From Boesenbergia rotunda (taxonomy: Eukaryota; Streptophyta; Magnoliopsida; Zingiberales; Zingiberaceae): a stretch of DNA of 64,000 nt. Location: positions 62,001 to 126,000 of the forward strand of contig JAGFNQ010002309.1 in assembly GCA_024364735.1 (NCBI GenBank). The letters are read 5' to 3'. Within the stretch, counting starts at the first letter, position 1; each line of letters opens with the position of its first letter. Below are positions 10,620-21,425 of the stretch, one piece after another. The position numbers were made by a program, and so were the translations under genes. The notes below the pieces were generated by a model. That model did not search any database and was not told where the DNA came from. It saw nothing but the letters and a program-made list of their open reading frames with translations.

Positions 10620-12150
10620 TATGTGTTTCCATGATAAGTATGATAAGTATATGTTCAGGATATGAATGATGCCATGATAAGAATGATAGGGTTATGATCA
10701 CGATAAAAATGATGCTATGATATGTTAGGTTCATGATATGAATGATGCCATGTTAAGTATGTTATGTTTATGTTTAAGAATGAGGATGATGCCATGTTTA
10801 AGAATGAAAATGATGCCATGTTAAGTATGTTATGTTTATGTTTAAGAATGAAAATGATGCCATGTTTAAGAATAAAAATGATGCCATGTTAAGAATGAAA
10901 ATGATGCCATGTCTAAAAATGAAAGTGAAGAATGAAGTTAAGGTTCATACCTTTAAGGCATAATGATGATGTTAAGTATGATGAATGAATGAATATGCTA
11001 TGAATGATGATGAATGAAAGATGATGCTTATGTCTTTAAGGCATAAATATGCTAAGACGGCACGGTCGTTGGTCGACGGTACGACGGTCGTGAGGACCGG
11101 TAAATGGGCCGGTAGACGGGCCGAGCCGTAACAAGTTATGTTATGTTAAAGATGCCATGAATGTCTTATGAATGATGAAGCATGAAAAGTATTTTACTTT
11201 ATGAATGGGCTTGTACCGGACCGAAGTATGGGTCCAAGGGATGGGTACCTTAAGAACGCCCCGGTTTTGGACTACCGAAGCTGTCCACGGTTCTGGCACT
11301 ACCGGAGCTGTGCAACAGGGATGGGCACCTTAAGAACGCCTCGGTTCGGGGACTACCGACTATGCTGTCCTTACCCTAGTAGGTTGGGGCTCGCGACCTC
11401 GGACTTGCTAGGGATGCGCGCTATGATGTATGTATGTGGTACAAGCCGGGGACCCCAAATGATGTTATGATGATGATGTTTAAGCATTTAAAAGTATGTT
11501 TTAAAAGTTAAGCATCCCTTATGTATATGCATTCCACTCATGCATCCATTCATGTTATGCATTATGCTATGATGATAAGATTTTATGCTTACGTTTCATG
11601 TTAAGAAGTATGCATGAGAAAGAATGATCTATGCCATGATTATGTTAAGAAGATGCTCATATGCTATGATAGGTGTTATGCCATGTCAAGAATGTTTACT
11701 ATGTTTATGTTTATGCCATGAATTATGCCATGTTTACTATGTTTATGTTTATGCCATGAATTATGCCATGTTTAGGATGTCTACTATGTTTACGATATGC
11801 CATGAATTATGCCATGCTTAGAATGTTCACTATGTTTATGATTTATGCCATGAATTATGCCATGCTTAGCATGTTCACTATGTTTACGATATGCCATGAA
11901 TTATGCCATGCTTAGAATGTTCACTATGTTTATGATTTATGCCATGAATTATGCCATGCTTAGCATGTTCACTATGTTTACGATATGCCATGAATAGAAT
12001 GTTCACTATGTTTATGAATTGTGCCATGAGAATGAATGAATTATGCCATGCTTAGAATGTCTATGATGTTTATGTTTATGCCATGTATCATGCCATGCTT
12101 AGAATGTTACTATGTTTATGTTCATGCCATGCTATGTATACGATAAGTGA
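10620..12150. repeat. Degenerate simple/tandem repeats (atgatgcc and atgccatg words)
   Basis: Low-complexity region of the solo LTR. From 10670 to 11030 it repeats aatgatgccatgttaag words. From 11690 to 12150 it repeats a unit of roughly 50 or 100 bp built on tatgccatgaattatgccatg. The GC-richer island 11050-11460 between them has no coding signal I trust. Confidence 0.85.
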
Positions 12151-12844
12151 TGCAAGATGTTATGTTCTAAGTAGAGCACCAAGTATGTTAATGTTTTATG
12201 TGCCCATTATGAGATGATGAATGATGAATGGTTTTGTGAGTAGGAAAGAGTCTTACTAAGCCTGTGTGCTTATAGTCTTATTTCCTTATACCGCAGATCA
12301 TTCAAGGGGATAATGAAGGAAGCAGCAGGAGGGCAAGAACGCATGTGTGTCGTAGTGACTTGGCCCAGGAACTATATGTTTACTTATGTGTTTGAATAAT
12401 GACTTATGGAACCTTAGGATATGATGTTATGTGAGACATGATATGATGCTTAAGTTTAAAGTTAATATGCTAAGGTTCCCATGTCATTAAGTTAAGAATG
12501 GTAATAGGACATGTATAAGTTAAAGTTATTCCGCTGCCTTATGATGTCTACATGCCCTAAGCATGTTAACGTAACGTCGCTTATGGAAAAAAAAAAGCAG
12601 GCGTTACATACCACTCTTTAACGACCCACCTTCTGGTACTAAGCTTTAAGGCGGATCGCTACTAACAGACTAACTGATTACTGATCATTGTTTTTCAGAT
12701 GCTAAACCAACTGAGAGAATTTAAAAATTCTTATTTTGCTATGTACTGAACTAACAACTCATAACTCAAGTATGCTGCGGTAAATCATAATCATGTTGGA
12801 TGTACTAACCAGCCAAAATAAAACAAAAACTTTAATTTTATTAG

Positions 12845-12910
12845 CTTGGCCAGGATTTGATTCCCCAACCTCAGCGTTGCATGACTGAAGCACTAACCAA
12901 CAACTCTACA
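12845..12910 (-). other. tRNA-like module inside the gypsy LTR
   Basis: Minus strand has GTTGGTTAGTGCTTC (A-box-like) followed about 30 bp later by GGGAATCAAATCC (B-box-like). It is degenerate and shares its layout with the module at 9357-9425. Confidence 0.4.
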
Positions 12911-12931
12911 TCACATTCTCTTTTAAATTGG

Positions 12932-13040
12932 CACCAGTCGACTGATATCTTGCCAGTCGATTGGTGCAGCCGACGAAACATTCTGTGCCATTTTTTTGCT
13001 GGTCCCAGTCGACTGGTAACTGTCGCAGTCAACTGGCAGC
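12932..13040. repeat. CAGTCGACTG palindrome cluster in the gypsy LTR
   Basis: Four copies or near copies (12935, 12953, 13006 and 13026) of the ten-base palindrome that also marks the U3 of the unrelated gag-only copia LTRs at 3962-4150 and 7794-7980. Confidence 0.8.
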
Positions 13041-15081
13041 TCTGAAATCTGAAGTTTCATATTCCAAAAACGTGCCAAGGTCAACCTACTTTGTACCAAA
13101 AACACCACAAACTCATAATTGAGCCTACTAACATGTATACAATGATTCTAGTCCATATTCTATATGTTTTCATGATATTAAGGCATACTTCGACTACTTC
13201 TAAGCATAAATTTAGAAACATAAACTTTGTATCAGCTTACTCCTAAAACTAAGCATTGTTTCTGCCTAGATGCATCAATAGTAGCGCTATAATATCTGAA
13301 ATGATTCTATAGACTTAGACCATGCATTTTATTACTAGTTAACATGCATTTGAAAAGTATCACTCAACATATCACATGTAAAAGCTAGGCATGGCATCAC
13401 GGCACGATATCAACTCATACTAGCATAATGCTAATAACATAACAAGGGTACTTAAGATGCGAAAAATGTTAAACATGACAAAGAACTAATTCATTTAACA
13501 TTCTTAATAACATGTCCTCTTAATGCAAGTTCCCAAGGTTCTTTCATTCCAAGTTTCCACCATCACACACTCCACCATCATCCCTGCCGCTTCCGCTACT
13601 CTATTTTTCCTTTGCCTTTATCTGCAGTATAAGTAAAAATGAAACTATAAGCATAAAGCTTAGTAAGTACCATCCTACTCACAAAACAATGCATATTTCG
13701 AAACTCATGCTTTTAAAAACACATGTAGGAAAAACATATCATGCTTGTCATTCATTCTTGCTGAAACATATAATCTAAACAAATATCATGGCATACTCAT
13801 CATACTAAGCACATGAACTAAATCATATTCTTCTAACTAAATTCACATAGCATTCATAGAATCTAACTGAACTAAGCATGATCTTAAAACTGTTTTCACT
13901 TAAAGCTATTACTGAACTTTTGAAACATACATATAATAAGTGAAAATAATAATCATGCTGCTGTGGGCCCGACAATGTGCTGCTAATGCACGCATCCCTA
14001 AATAGATCCGAGGTAGTTAATCCTGAACCCATTAGGGTACTACTACTAGGCAAACTAGGAGCCTAGGGGCAACTAGGAGCCCACCCATGGACGAACTAGA
14101 GTCCAAGCACATGCCATAAAAAGTAAAATACTTTCATAAATATTCTTTTCTTTAACCTTACATCTACTAGGCGATCTAGAGCCTAGGGGCGATCTAGGAG
14201 CCCACCCAATGGACGAACTAGGGTCCATAAACATAAAGCAAGGGTAGCTAATTTCATAACATGCTAAAACTCATATTAGAGGTTCTTAACATTTTCTCCA
14301 GCACCTTGCGCGCCTAAAACTCCCCTCTTCTTTTAAGGACACTTCCTAGGCACTCGACGGTGCGTCTAAACCCCAAACTAAAGGGGGAAGCATGTCCATC
14401 CCATCTAGTGGTGCCCTTAAAGTCGGTAGAGAGAGTAGATCTGCACATAAGAACATAAACTTGCAATTAGATAAAACTAAGGCGTTTAGGCATATGAACG
14501 AAGCTACTTATACTACAGGTGAGGGGTACTTACATTCTGCGCTTGTTCTTACAACTCTAGGGCGTAGGGTTTAGGGAGAGGGAAGGTCCTTGGAGTCTCG
14601 GAGTGGTTCCAACGAAGAACAAGATCCCCTAGCGTGTCCTCCTTCTTGAATCCACCTAACACAAGCCTTGGACTCCTCCTTGCTTTGCCGTGATTGAGGG
14701 AGGAAGAAGCCTCTGGAGAGGGAGGAAGGAATCGCCATGGGAGGGAGAGGGTTCGGCGGCGACAAGGTGAGGAAAAGTTTCAATTAAAAAAACCCTTAAG
14801 TTCCCTTTATATTTATAGGAAAAATTCAACTAACGTCACCTTATCAATCTTTCCCTCTAGTCTATATCAAGAAAATAAACTTATCCCACTTGGTAAGTTT
14901 ATTCTTCTCTCATAGTAAAGGTCTAGGGGTCAAACCCCACTTAACTATTTTTTACCGCGCATTCTATTTTTATTCGTGTTTGCCTTATTTGTCCATGAAA
15001 AATTCTATAAAAATATCCATAAATTTAGAATAAATTCTAGGATATTTCTAAAATTATATCTGAGAATTTTTGGGCGTTACA

Positions 15082-15392
15082 ATGTTGGTCCTGCTCAATG
15101 CACATAAAGTGTACTAGTGTAATTCTATGGTCAAGATAAACCATACCTAATTACACTACAACCATCTTGATAGTTTGTCCAAATCCATTTCGGTTGTGAG
15201 CCTCTACTTATACTCTGCAAGGGACTGATAACATGATCTTCTATGTGTCACCACACACCATGTTATCTACAATACAAAGTATCAGACAATTATGCACATA
15301 TTAATACAAATATGCAACAGTGTTGTTGTGATTCTCTTTTAAAATGTAGATGTTTATAGAGAAAGACAAGTCTTTTAGTATACATCCTAACA
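15082..15392 (-). repeat. Partial copia-type LTR
   Basis: The minus strand begins TGTTAGGATGTATAC at 15392 and runs to 15082, where the gypsy LTR truncates it. The TGTTAGGAT start is typical of plant copia LTRs. No internal region is present. Confidence 0.5.
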
Positions 15393-16768
15393 ATATTAGG
15401 AAGGCTGACGCTGAGTGTGGATGCCAAATTTCTCTCCGGAGCAGAACCAATTGATTCAAGCGGAAATTGACAAGTTTGTGGATGCCAGACACATATAGGA
15501 GGTCCATTCCTGACTTGGCTCACCAATGTGATGCTATTATCAAAGCCGGGAGGCAAGTGGAGAGTTTGTATCGACTTTTGTGACCTCAATAAAGCATGGC
15601 CTAAGGATTGCTACCCTCTCCTCCGCATTGATCAATTGGTAGATTCTATTTCTAGTTATGAGCTCATTTGTATGTTGGATGCTTATCAAGGCTACCATCA
15701 GATCCTAAAGAATGCAAGAACGACTTATCAACGGCTTATGAACCAAGTCTTTAAGCATCAAATTAGGAGAAGTATCAAGGTGTATGTTGATGACATCTTG
15801 ATCAAGTTTGTTCGATCAGAGACTTTGAATTCTTATATTAAAGAAACATGTCATATGCTCTGGCAATATAGACTCAAACTCAACCCTAATATGTGCCTAT
15901 TTGGGGTTAAGAGTGAGAAATTTCTTAGGTACGTAGTGATCGAGCAAGGCATTGAGGCAAACCTAGAGAAAGTTCAAGCACTCCAAAATATGTCACCCCT
16001 CCATAACCTCAGGAAAGAACAATGACTTGTTGGGCGCATTACGACACTCTCTTGATTCATCTCCCACTCGGTTGATCAGAGCTAATCCTTTTTTAAGGTA
16101 GAGAGCTTTCAAATTTGAGTGTGACAAGAAATGCGATGAGACCTTTATCGAGTTAAAGGAATACTTGTCTCGCTTACCACTCCTCTCTAAGTCGGTGGCG
16201 GGAGAAATGTTATGGGTATAAATGTCAGCATCTGAGGGAGTCATTGCCATGGTACTACTCCGACAAGAGGACAACATGCAACTCACCATCTATTTTTCTG
16301 AGCCACTTACTAAAGGATGCTGAAAGTAGATACACTAATCTAGAGAAATTGACTCTTGGGTTGGTCCTTGCCACCTGTCAACTGAAGCCATATTTTCTCA
16401 CTCATCCGATCACAGTCCTTACCAATAATACTCAGGCCTAGGTGTTAACATATCCGGAAGCCTCTGGGAGGTTGATCAAGTGAATCACCGAGCTAAAAGA
16501 ATACGATATCCAATATTAGCCAAGGACAACTATTAAAGCTCAAGCCTTGGCAGACTTTCCTAACTGAAGTTTCCAACCAGGAAGCAGGTTGGACTTGGAA
16601 GGTGTACATGGATGTCTTATCCACTCGACAAGGTAGTTGGATCAGGATATAATTGATCTCTCCTCGGGAAGATATATTCCAACTCTCTGTCCGACTCAAC
16701 TTTCGAGCGTCCAATAACGAAGCCGAGTATGAAGCTTTGCTTGTTGTATTTCAAGCAGTAAAGCAAGT
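15393..16768 (+). pseudogene. Ty3/gypsy Tat-lineage pol relic, part 1 (RT, RNase H, start of archaeal RNase H)
   Basis: Degenerate pol. RT motifs: GGKWRVCIDFCDLNKA near 15548, MLDAYQGYHQI near 15675 and VYVDDILIK near 15782. About 25-30 residues, including the FGLKNA motif, are missing between YHQI and TYQR at about 15705-15720. RNase H follows (HLLKDAESRYTNLEK near 16300), then the NNEAEYEALL motif near 16712 of the second, archaeal-type RNase H that characterises Tat elements. Several stops and frameshifts make it non-functional. It is split at 16768 by the inserted LTR element and resumes at 21426. Confidence 0.85.
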
Positions 16769-16773
16769 CGAGG
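16769..16773. repeat. Target site duplication CGAGG (left)
   Basis: Matches 21421-21425 exactly and brackets the NPH3-carrying LTR element. Confidence 0.9.
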
Positions 16774-16998
16774 TGATGTCGGATAGGAAAAATCTTAACA
16801 GAAAGGAAAAATCCTAATAGAAATGAAAAATCGAAATAGACTCAAATCCTAAAAATTTTAAATGGACTAAAAATCCTAAAATTACAAAAGATAAGAATTA
16901 TCTAAAATACCTAAAATATCAATAAATCCAAGAATTACAAAAAAAGAATAATTTACTAAAATTAACAAAAAAAGGATACATAGAATCCACCTGCATTA
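16774..16998 (-). repeat. 3' LTR (internally deleted)
   Basis: Aligns with both ends of the 462-bp LTR at 20959-21420 but lacks about 240 bp just inside its 3' terminus (after tgatgtcgg on the plus strand). The start is mutated to TAATGC. Confidence 0.8.
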
Positions 16999-17166
16999 GT
17001 CGCTTCGGGTTGAAAAGAACTTGCCTTTGATCGAGTTCAGAGTAGTGTCAGGTGGTAGTCCGAGAGATAGATCATCTGATACCAATTTAGTAAAATCTAT
17101 TAGTAGCTATTGAACTTTCGGAATCCTTGGCGATCCAGATGCAATTTTATTTCCAATCTTGAGAAG
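16999..17166 (-). other. 3' internal tail of the NPH3-carrying element
   Basis: Contains a TGGTATCAGATG-like word (17086-17097, minus) and, next to the LTR, GTTCTTTTCAACCCGAAGCGAC, the likely polypurine-tract position. No coding signal. Confidence 0.5.
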
Positions 17167-17439
17167 CTAAAGATCAATTTCGCACCCGTCAATTCCATTC
17201 GAAAATGCATTACCCTCGAAGTTCTTCGATCTAGCTTGTCCATCGGTCGGCCAACCAAATAGGGTTGGATCAGCACATGCCTTTCTGACCAATGAATTGA
17301 TACATCTACTCACATTGTTGAGCTCTTCTACATGAGGGAGAGCATCTTTACATGTTAACAGTGCTTTCATTGAGTCGCTCTAATAGTCGAGAACCTGTTC
17401 CAGGAAGTTTTCAATTTGCATCATCATATTTCCTCCTCA
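17167..17439 (-). pseudogene. BTB/NPH3-family fragment, 3' part
   Basis: The minus strand encodes MMQIENFLEQVLDY, then a TAG where a Trp codon is usual, then SDSMKALLTCKDALPHVEE and CINSLVRKACADPTLFGWP. This is the stretch joining the BTB domain to the NPH3 domain in plant NPH3/RPT2-like proteins, adaptors of CUL3 ubiquitin ligase in phototropin signalling. It ends soon after a degenerate NGI motif (stop at 17167). The 5' part continues beyond the Mutator-like insert at 20329. Family assignment is confident; it is a fragment with stops and no start, so not a gene. Confidence 0.85.
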
Positions 17440-17448
17440 ATAATGTTT
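17440..17448. repeat. 9-bp target duplication ATAATGTTT (left)
   Basis: Identical to 20320-20328. Nine bases is diagnostic of Mutator-like insertion. Confidence 0.92.
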
Positions 17449-20319
17449 CGGCTTTTTACCAAAGGACGTACCCAAGAATTGGTATTTACCAAAAGGCGTA
17501 CCATGATTTCATTTTTACCAAAGAGCACACTCATTTTAGTGAACTTCCTCTTATACCCCTCCCGCTAACTACTACCTTTCTCTTTCTCTCTCTAAGTAAC
17601 GAATGCTTTTTCAGATTTTTTATTTTAAAATAATATATTATGGAATCGGCTAAAAATCGTAAGGTAAAAATCGAAAAAATATTTCAGTTAAAAAAATATC
17701 TCATCCAACGTGATTTCAAAAATATAAAGAGATGATTTTTTATATTTGATTAATATAAATTAATATATTAAATAATATTTAATAAATATATTAATATATA
17801 ACAAAGGTCTGAAATTTTTTGATTTCAGGGCCAGCGTAGGCCTGAAATCGAAAGATTTCATGCCCAGCGTGGGTCTGAAATTTTTGATTTCAGGCCCACG
17901 TTGGGCCTGAAATTAGATGACTTCAGGCCCGACGTGGACTCAATTTTTTTTTCTATTTTAAAAATATATTAATATATAAAAAAACCTATCAAAACACATA
18001 ATTTCAAATTAAAACGCAGGGTCTGAAGTCACGCTAGAAGGGCCTGAACAGAGATGTGTTCAGGCCCTCCAGGCCTAAGGAGGGCATGAACACAAATGTG
18101 TTCAGGCCCTCCTTGGGCCTGAACACAATCTCAGATAAATGTAAGTAAATTAAATAAAAATATCAATAGTTCTAGTTAGAGTTGAGCTAGGATATGATAT
18201 TTTTGGTGTCCAAGCTTCTAATGATTATAAATTATGTTGCAATAGGATATTTTTAGGTTTATCAGTGGGTTTTCACCAAAATCCACTGATGAACCTAGGA
18301 TATTTGGATTTCTCAAAATCCAATATCAATAGTTAGAGTTGAGCTAGGAGATGATATTTTTGGTGTCCAAACTTCTAATGATTATAAATTATGTTGCAAT
18401 AGGAGATTTTTAGGTCTATCAGTGGGTTTTCACTAAAACCCACTAATGGACCTAGGATATTTGGATTTCTCAAAATCCAATATCAATAGTTAGAGTTGAG
18501 CTAGGAGATGATATTTTTGGTGTCCAAACTTCTAATGATTATAAATTATGTTGCAATAGGAGTTTCTAGGATGAATCAGTGGGTTTCGGTGAAAACTCAC
18601 TGATGGACCTAGGATACTTAGATTTCTCCATATTTGATATCTCTATTTAGAATTTACTTAGGAGTTGTTATTTTTGATGTGCAAACTTAGTACCAATAAT
18701 TTTCAGTTATGTTCTCTAACCGTATCAGTTGGCACACAAAGATGTATAAATATGACTGCATCTTGGGCACAGTTAAAAGAAACATCTCTTTCAACATGAT
18801 TTCAAAAATATAAAGAGATAATTTTTTATATTTGATTAATCTAAATTAATATAATAAATAATATTCAATAAATATATTAATATATAAAAAAACCTATCAA
18901 AACATGTAATTTCATATTCAAACACAGAGCCTGAAGTCATCCTAGGAGGGCCTGAAGTCAAATAACTTTAGACCATTTAAATAATTAATTTAATAAATAA
19001 TGATTAAATATAAAAAATATTTTTAAAATAAAAGAATTTTTAGTGCCCTTGTGCCTGAAGTCATCTGACTTCAGGCCCTCCTACCGTGATTTCAGACACT
19101 GCGTTTGAATATGAAATTACATATTTTGATAGGGTTTTTATATATTAATATATTTATTAAATATTATTTATTATATTAATTTAGATTAATCAAATATAAA
19201 AAATTATCTTTTTATATTTTTGAAATCATGTTTCTTTTAACTTTGCTCAAGATACAATCATATTTATACATCTTTGTGTGTCAACTGATACAGTTAGAGA
19301 ACATAACTGAAAATTATTGGTACTATGTTTGCACATCTGAAATAACATCTCCTAAGTAAATTCTAAATAGAGATATGAAGTATGGAGAAATCCAAGTATC
19401 CTAGGTCTATCAGTGAGTTTTCACCGAAACCCACTGATTCATCCTAGAAAACTCCTATTGCAACATAATTTATAATCATTAGAAGTTTGGACACCAAAAA
19501 TACCATCTCCTAGCTCAACTCTAACTATTGATATTGGATTTTGAGAAATCCAAATATCCTAGGTCCATCAGTGGGTTTTGGTGAAAACCCACTGATAGAT
19601 CTAAAAATCTTCTATTGCAACATAATTTATAATCATTAGAAGTTTGGACACCAAAAATATCATCTCCTAGCTCAACTCTAACTAGAACTATTGATATTTT
19701 TATTTAATTTACTTATATTTATCCAAGATTGTGTTCAGGCCCAAGGAGGGCCAGAACACATATGTGTTCAGGCACTCCTAGCGTGACTTCAGACCCTACG
19801 TTTTAATCTAAAATTACATGTTTTGATAGGTTTTTTTTATATATTAATATATTTTTAAAATTAAAAAAAATTTGAGTCCACTTCGGGCCTGAAGTCATCT
19901 AATTTCAGGCCCAACGTGGGCCTAAAATCAAAAGATTTCAGGCCTTTATTATATATTAATATATTTATTAAATATTATTTAATATATTAATTTATATTAA
20001 TCAAATATAAAAAATCACCTCTTTATATTTTTAAAATCACGTTGGATGAGATATTTTTTTAATTGAAATATTTTTTTGATTTTTACCTTACGTTTTTTAG
20101 CCGATTCCATAATATATTATTTTAAAATAAAAAATCTGAAAAAGCATGTTCAGATGTCTTGGAATTAGTTACTCAGATTGAGAAAGAGAAAGACAGTAGT
20201 TAGCAGGAGTGGTATAAGAGGAAGTTCACTAAAATAAGTGCGCCCTTTGGTAAAAATGAAGCCATGATACGCCTTTTGATAAATACCAATTCTTAGGTAC
20301 ACCCTTTGGTAAAAAGCCG
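17449..20319. mobile_element. Foldback Mutator-like element, no transposase
   Basis: Starts cggctttttaccaaa and ends tttggtaaaaagccg, with a perfect 9-bp duplication. It is almost one giant inverted repeat: arms run from 17449 to about 18960 and from about 19060 to 20319, around an AT-rich centre of roughly 100 bp. No transposase frame is present, so movement would need a helper. The arms hold short inverted words (ttcaggcccacgttgggcctgaa type, 17815-18130 and 19735-19945). They also hold a 158-bp tandem repeat present three times on the left and twice on the right. Confidence 0.92.
18160..18640. repeat. 158-bp tandem repeat, three copies, left arm
   Basis: Units start near 18160, 18324 and 18483 with atatcaatagttagagttgag. 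The right arm has the inverted equivalent only twice (about 19430-19700), so the arms differ by one unit. Confidence 0.85.
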
Positions 20320-20328
20320 ATAATGTTT
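20320..20328. repeat. 9-bp target duplication ATAATGTTT (right)
   Basis: Pairs with 17440-17448. Confidence 0.92.
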
Positions 20329-20571
20329 AGTCATCTCAAGGTATTCAGAAACTCATTGAAGAACAACCACATTCAAAGAATTAAACTCTAACCTTACTTC
20401 ATAACAAGATTGTGCAACATGCTCAAAAGTCTTAGCGTTGCTAGGGATGCCATGGAGCTCCAGTCTGCAATCCTTTGCATAATCGTTGTGTGACTCACTG
20501 ATCATTTTGTGCAGCAACCGACTTCTGCTAATCAATGGAAATTTTTGGAGCTGAAAGAACACTTCTCCTGG
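20329..20571 (-). pseudogene. BTB/NPH3-family fragment, 5' part (BTB domain)
   Basis: The minus strand encodes PGEVFFQLQKFPLISRSRLL, then a DCRLELHGIPSNAKTFEHVA stretch, CYEV and FNSLNVVVL, a stop, then SEYLEMT up to the Mutator-like insert. This matches the BTB domain of plant NPH3-family proteins (pattern HKFPLLSKS, ELHDIPGGAKAFE, CYGV, LNVVSLRCAAEYLEMT). No intron is visible across the joined parts, which would fit an RNA-derived copy. It is non-functional through the stop, the missing N-terminus and the insertion. Confidence 0.85.
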
Positions 20572-20945
20572 AGCTAAACTTGGTACAATACTTGCATAAT
20601 TATCTTGTTAGCTCTTGGGTTGTATTTATGTAACAACTTCATCTATTTCATCTTCATCAAAAATTGACTCACTAGTTGACTCGGCCTTGTCTTAGTCGTA
20701 AATTGGAATAGTAATTATTTTGATCTTTTCGTCCATATCTTTCTCAAGAAAAATTTTATCCAAATTAATAAAAAAGAACTTATAATCTTTAAGATCTCGC
20801 ATCACTAAACGTTGGGATAATTATTTCTGTAGATATTCAAATATCTCGTCTGGGATGATGTGGCCACGATGTGAGACTTCCTCAGACAGAACTTGCCTAT
20901 CATGACTACAATCACGACCACTACAACCATCCTTGGGATCTAGAT
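20572..20945 (-). other. 5' internal region of the NPH3-carrying element
   Basis: Lies between PBS and BTB fragment. Short open pieces (for example LRKIWTKRSK and an acidic stretch near 20650) might be further NPH3 or gag remnants, but I recognise none. Confidence 0.4.
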
Positions 20946-20956
20946 CTTTGATACCA
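20946..20956 (-). promoter_or_regulatory. Primer binding site of the NPH3-carrying element
   Basis: Minus strand TGGTATCAAAG, two bases from the LTR end at 20959. The initiator-Met tRNA type is used. Confidence 0.8.
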
Positions 20957-20958
20957 AC

Positions 20959-21420
20959 TGACGTCGCTCATGATAGCGATTATTCTACGGGTTATTGAAT
21001 CTGTTGATTCACGCATGAATAACGAAAATAATCTTCTATAACCTGTTGAATCGAGGAGGTATACTAGAAAATAAGAAAATAATAACACTGTTGAAAATAT
21101 TATTAAATCAAAAATCTTCTCTCTTACATCAACTAATAAGACAACTCTTATATAGATCCAAACCTTAAACACAAAAAAAAAAAACCTTAATATATAGACC
21201 CCAATTTCTATCGGGTAAAGAAAGTAAATAACTCCTAATAGAAATGGAAATTTTTTTAATAGATTCACAATCCTAAAATCTATAAACAGACTCAAAATTT
21301 AAAAAATATACAAAAGACGAAATTAATCAAAAATATCTTAAATACCAAAAATACTTTAAATACTAAAAAATAAAAAAGTACTAAAATTAGTAGGAAAAAT
21401 ATTCAGATCCTCTTGCATCA
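20959..21420 (-). repeat. 5' LTR of the NPH3-carrying element
   Basis: 462 bp, minus-strand TGATGCAAGAGG to GACGTCA. TG/CA ends, AT-rich, with TATATAAGAG near 21150 (minus) as the possible TATA box. Confidence 0.85.
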
Positions 21421-21425
21421 CGAGG

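Larger units (their letters stand above)
8868..12608 (-). mobile_element. Solo LTR, Ty3/gypsy type, 3.7 kb
   Basis: TGTAACGACC...GGCGTTACA with TG/CA ends, flanked by a perfect 5-bp duplication TACCA (8863-8867 and 12609-12613). No internal coding region is present, so it is a solo LTR left after LTR-LTR recombination. Removing it plus one TACCA restores TGGTATCAGAGC on the minus strand, so it landed inside another element's primer binding site. It contains a 181-bp tandem repeat, an atgatgcc-rich region and a tRNA-like module. Strand is uncertain because the ends are near-inverted; minus is given by similarity to the neighbouring LTR. Confidence 0.85.
12617..15081 (-). repeat. 5' LTR of a Ty3/gypsy (Tekay/Del-like) element
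   Basis: Minus strand TGTAACGCCC (from 15081) to GGGTCGTTAAA (to 12617), 2465 bp; the terminal CA appears mutated. It is followed, after GAG, by the split primer binding site and then by the gag start at 8674. It carries a tRNA-like module (12845-12910) and CAGTCGACTG-type inverted pairs (12932-13040). A GA-rich patch lies at 14690-14770. Confidence 0.75.
16774..21420 (-). mobile_element. Small non-autonomous LTR retrotransposon carrying a host BTB/NPH3 fragment
   Basis: 5-bp target duplication CGAGG on both sides. On the minus strand: 5' LTR 21420-20959 (462 bp, TG/CA), PBS TGGTATCAAAG, internal sequence, and 3' LTR 16998-16774 (225 bp, internally deleted). Subtracting the Mutator-like insert and one copy of its duplication leaves about 1.77 kb. 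No gag or pol is recognisable; the internal part carries a BTB/NPH3 coding fragment in the sense orientation. The short LTRs and the LTR start next to a TTCTTTTCAACCCG tract resemble chromovirus (Reina-like) elements, but that lineage is an inference. Confidence 0.8.

Noticed and set aside
17167..20571. Functional NPH3 gene
   Set aside because: No start, at least two stops, missing N- and C-terminal parts, and a 2.9 kb insertion; fragment only.
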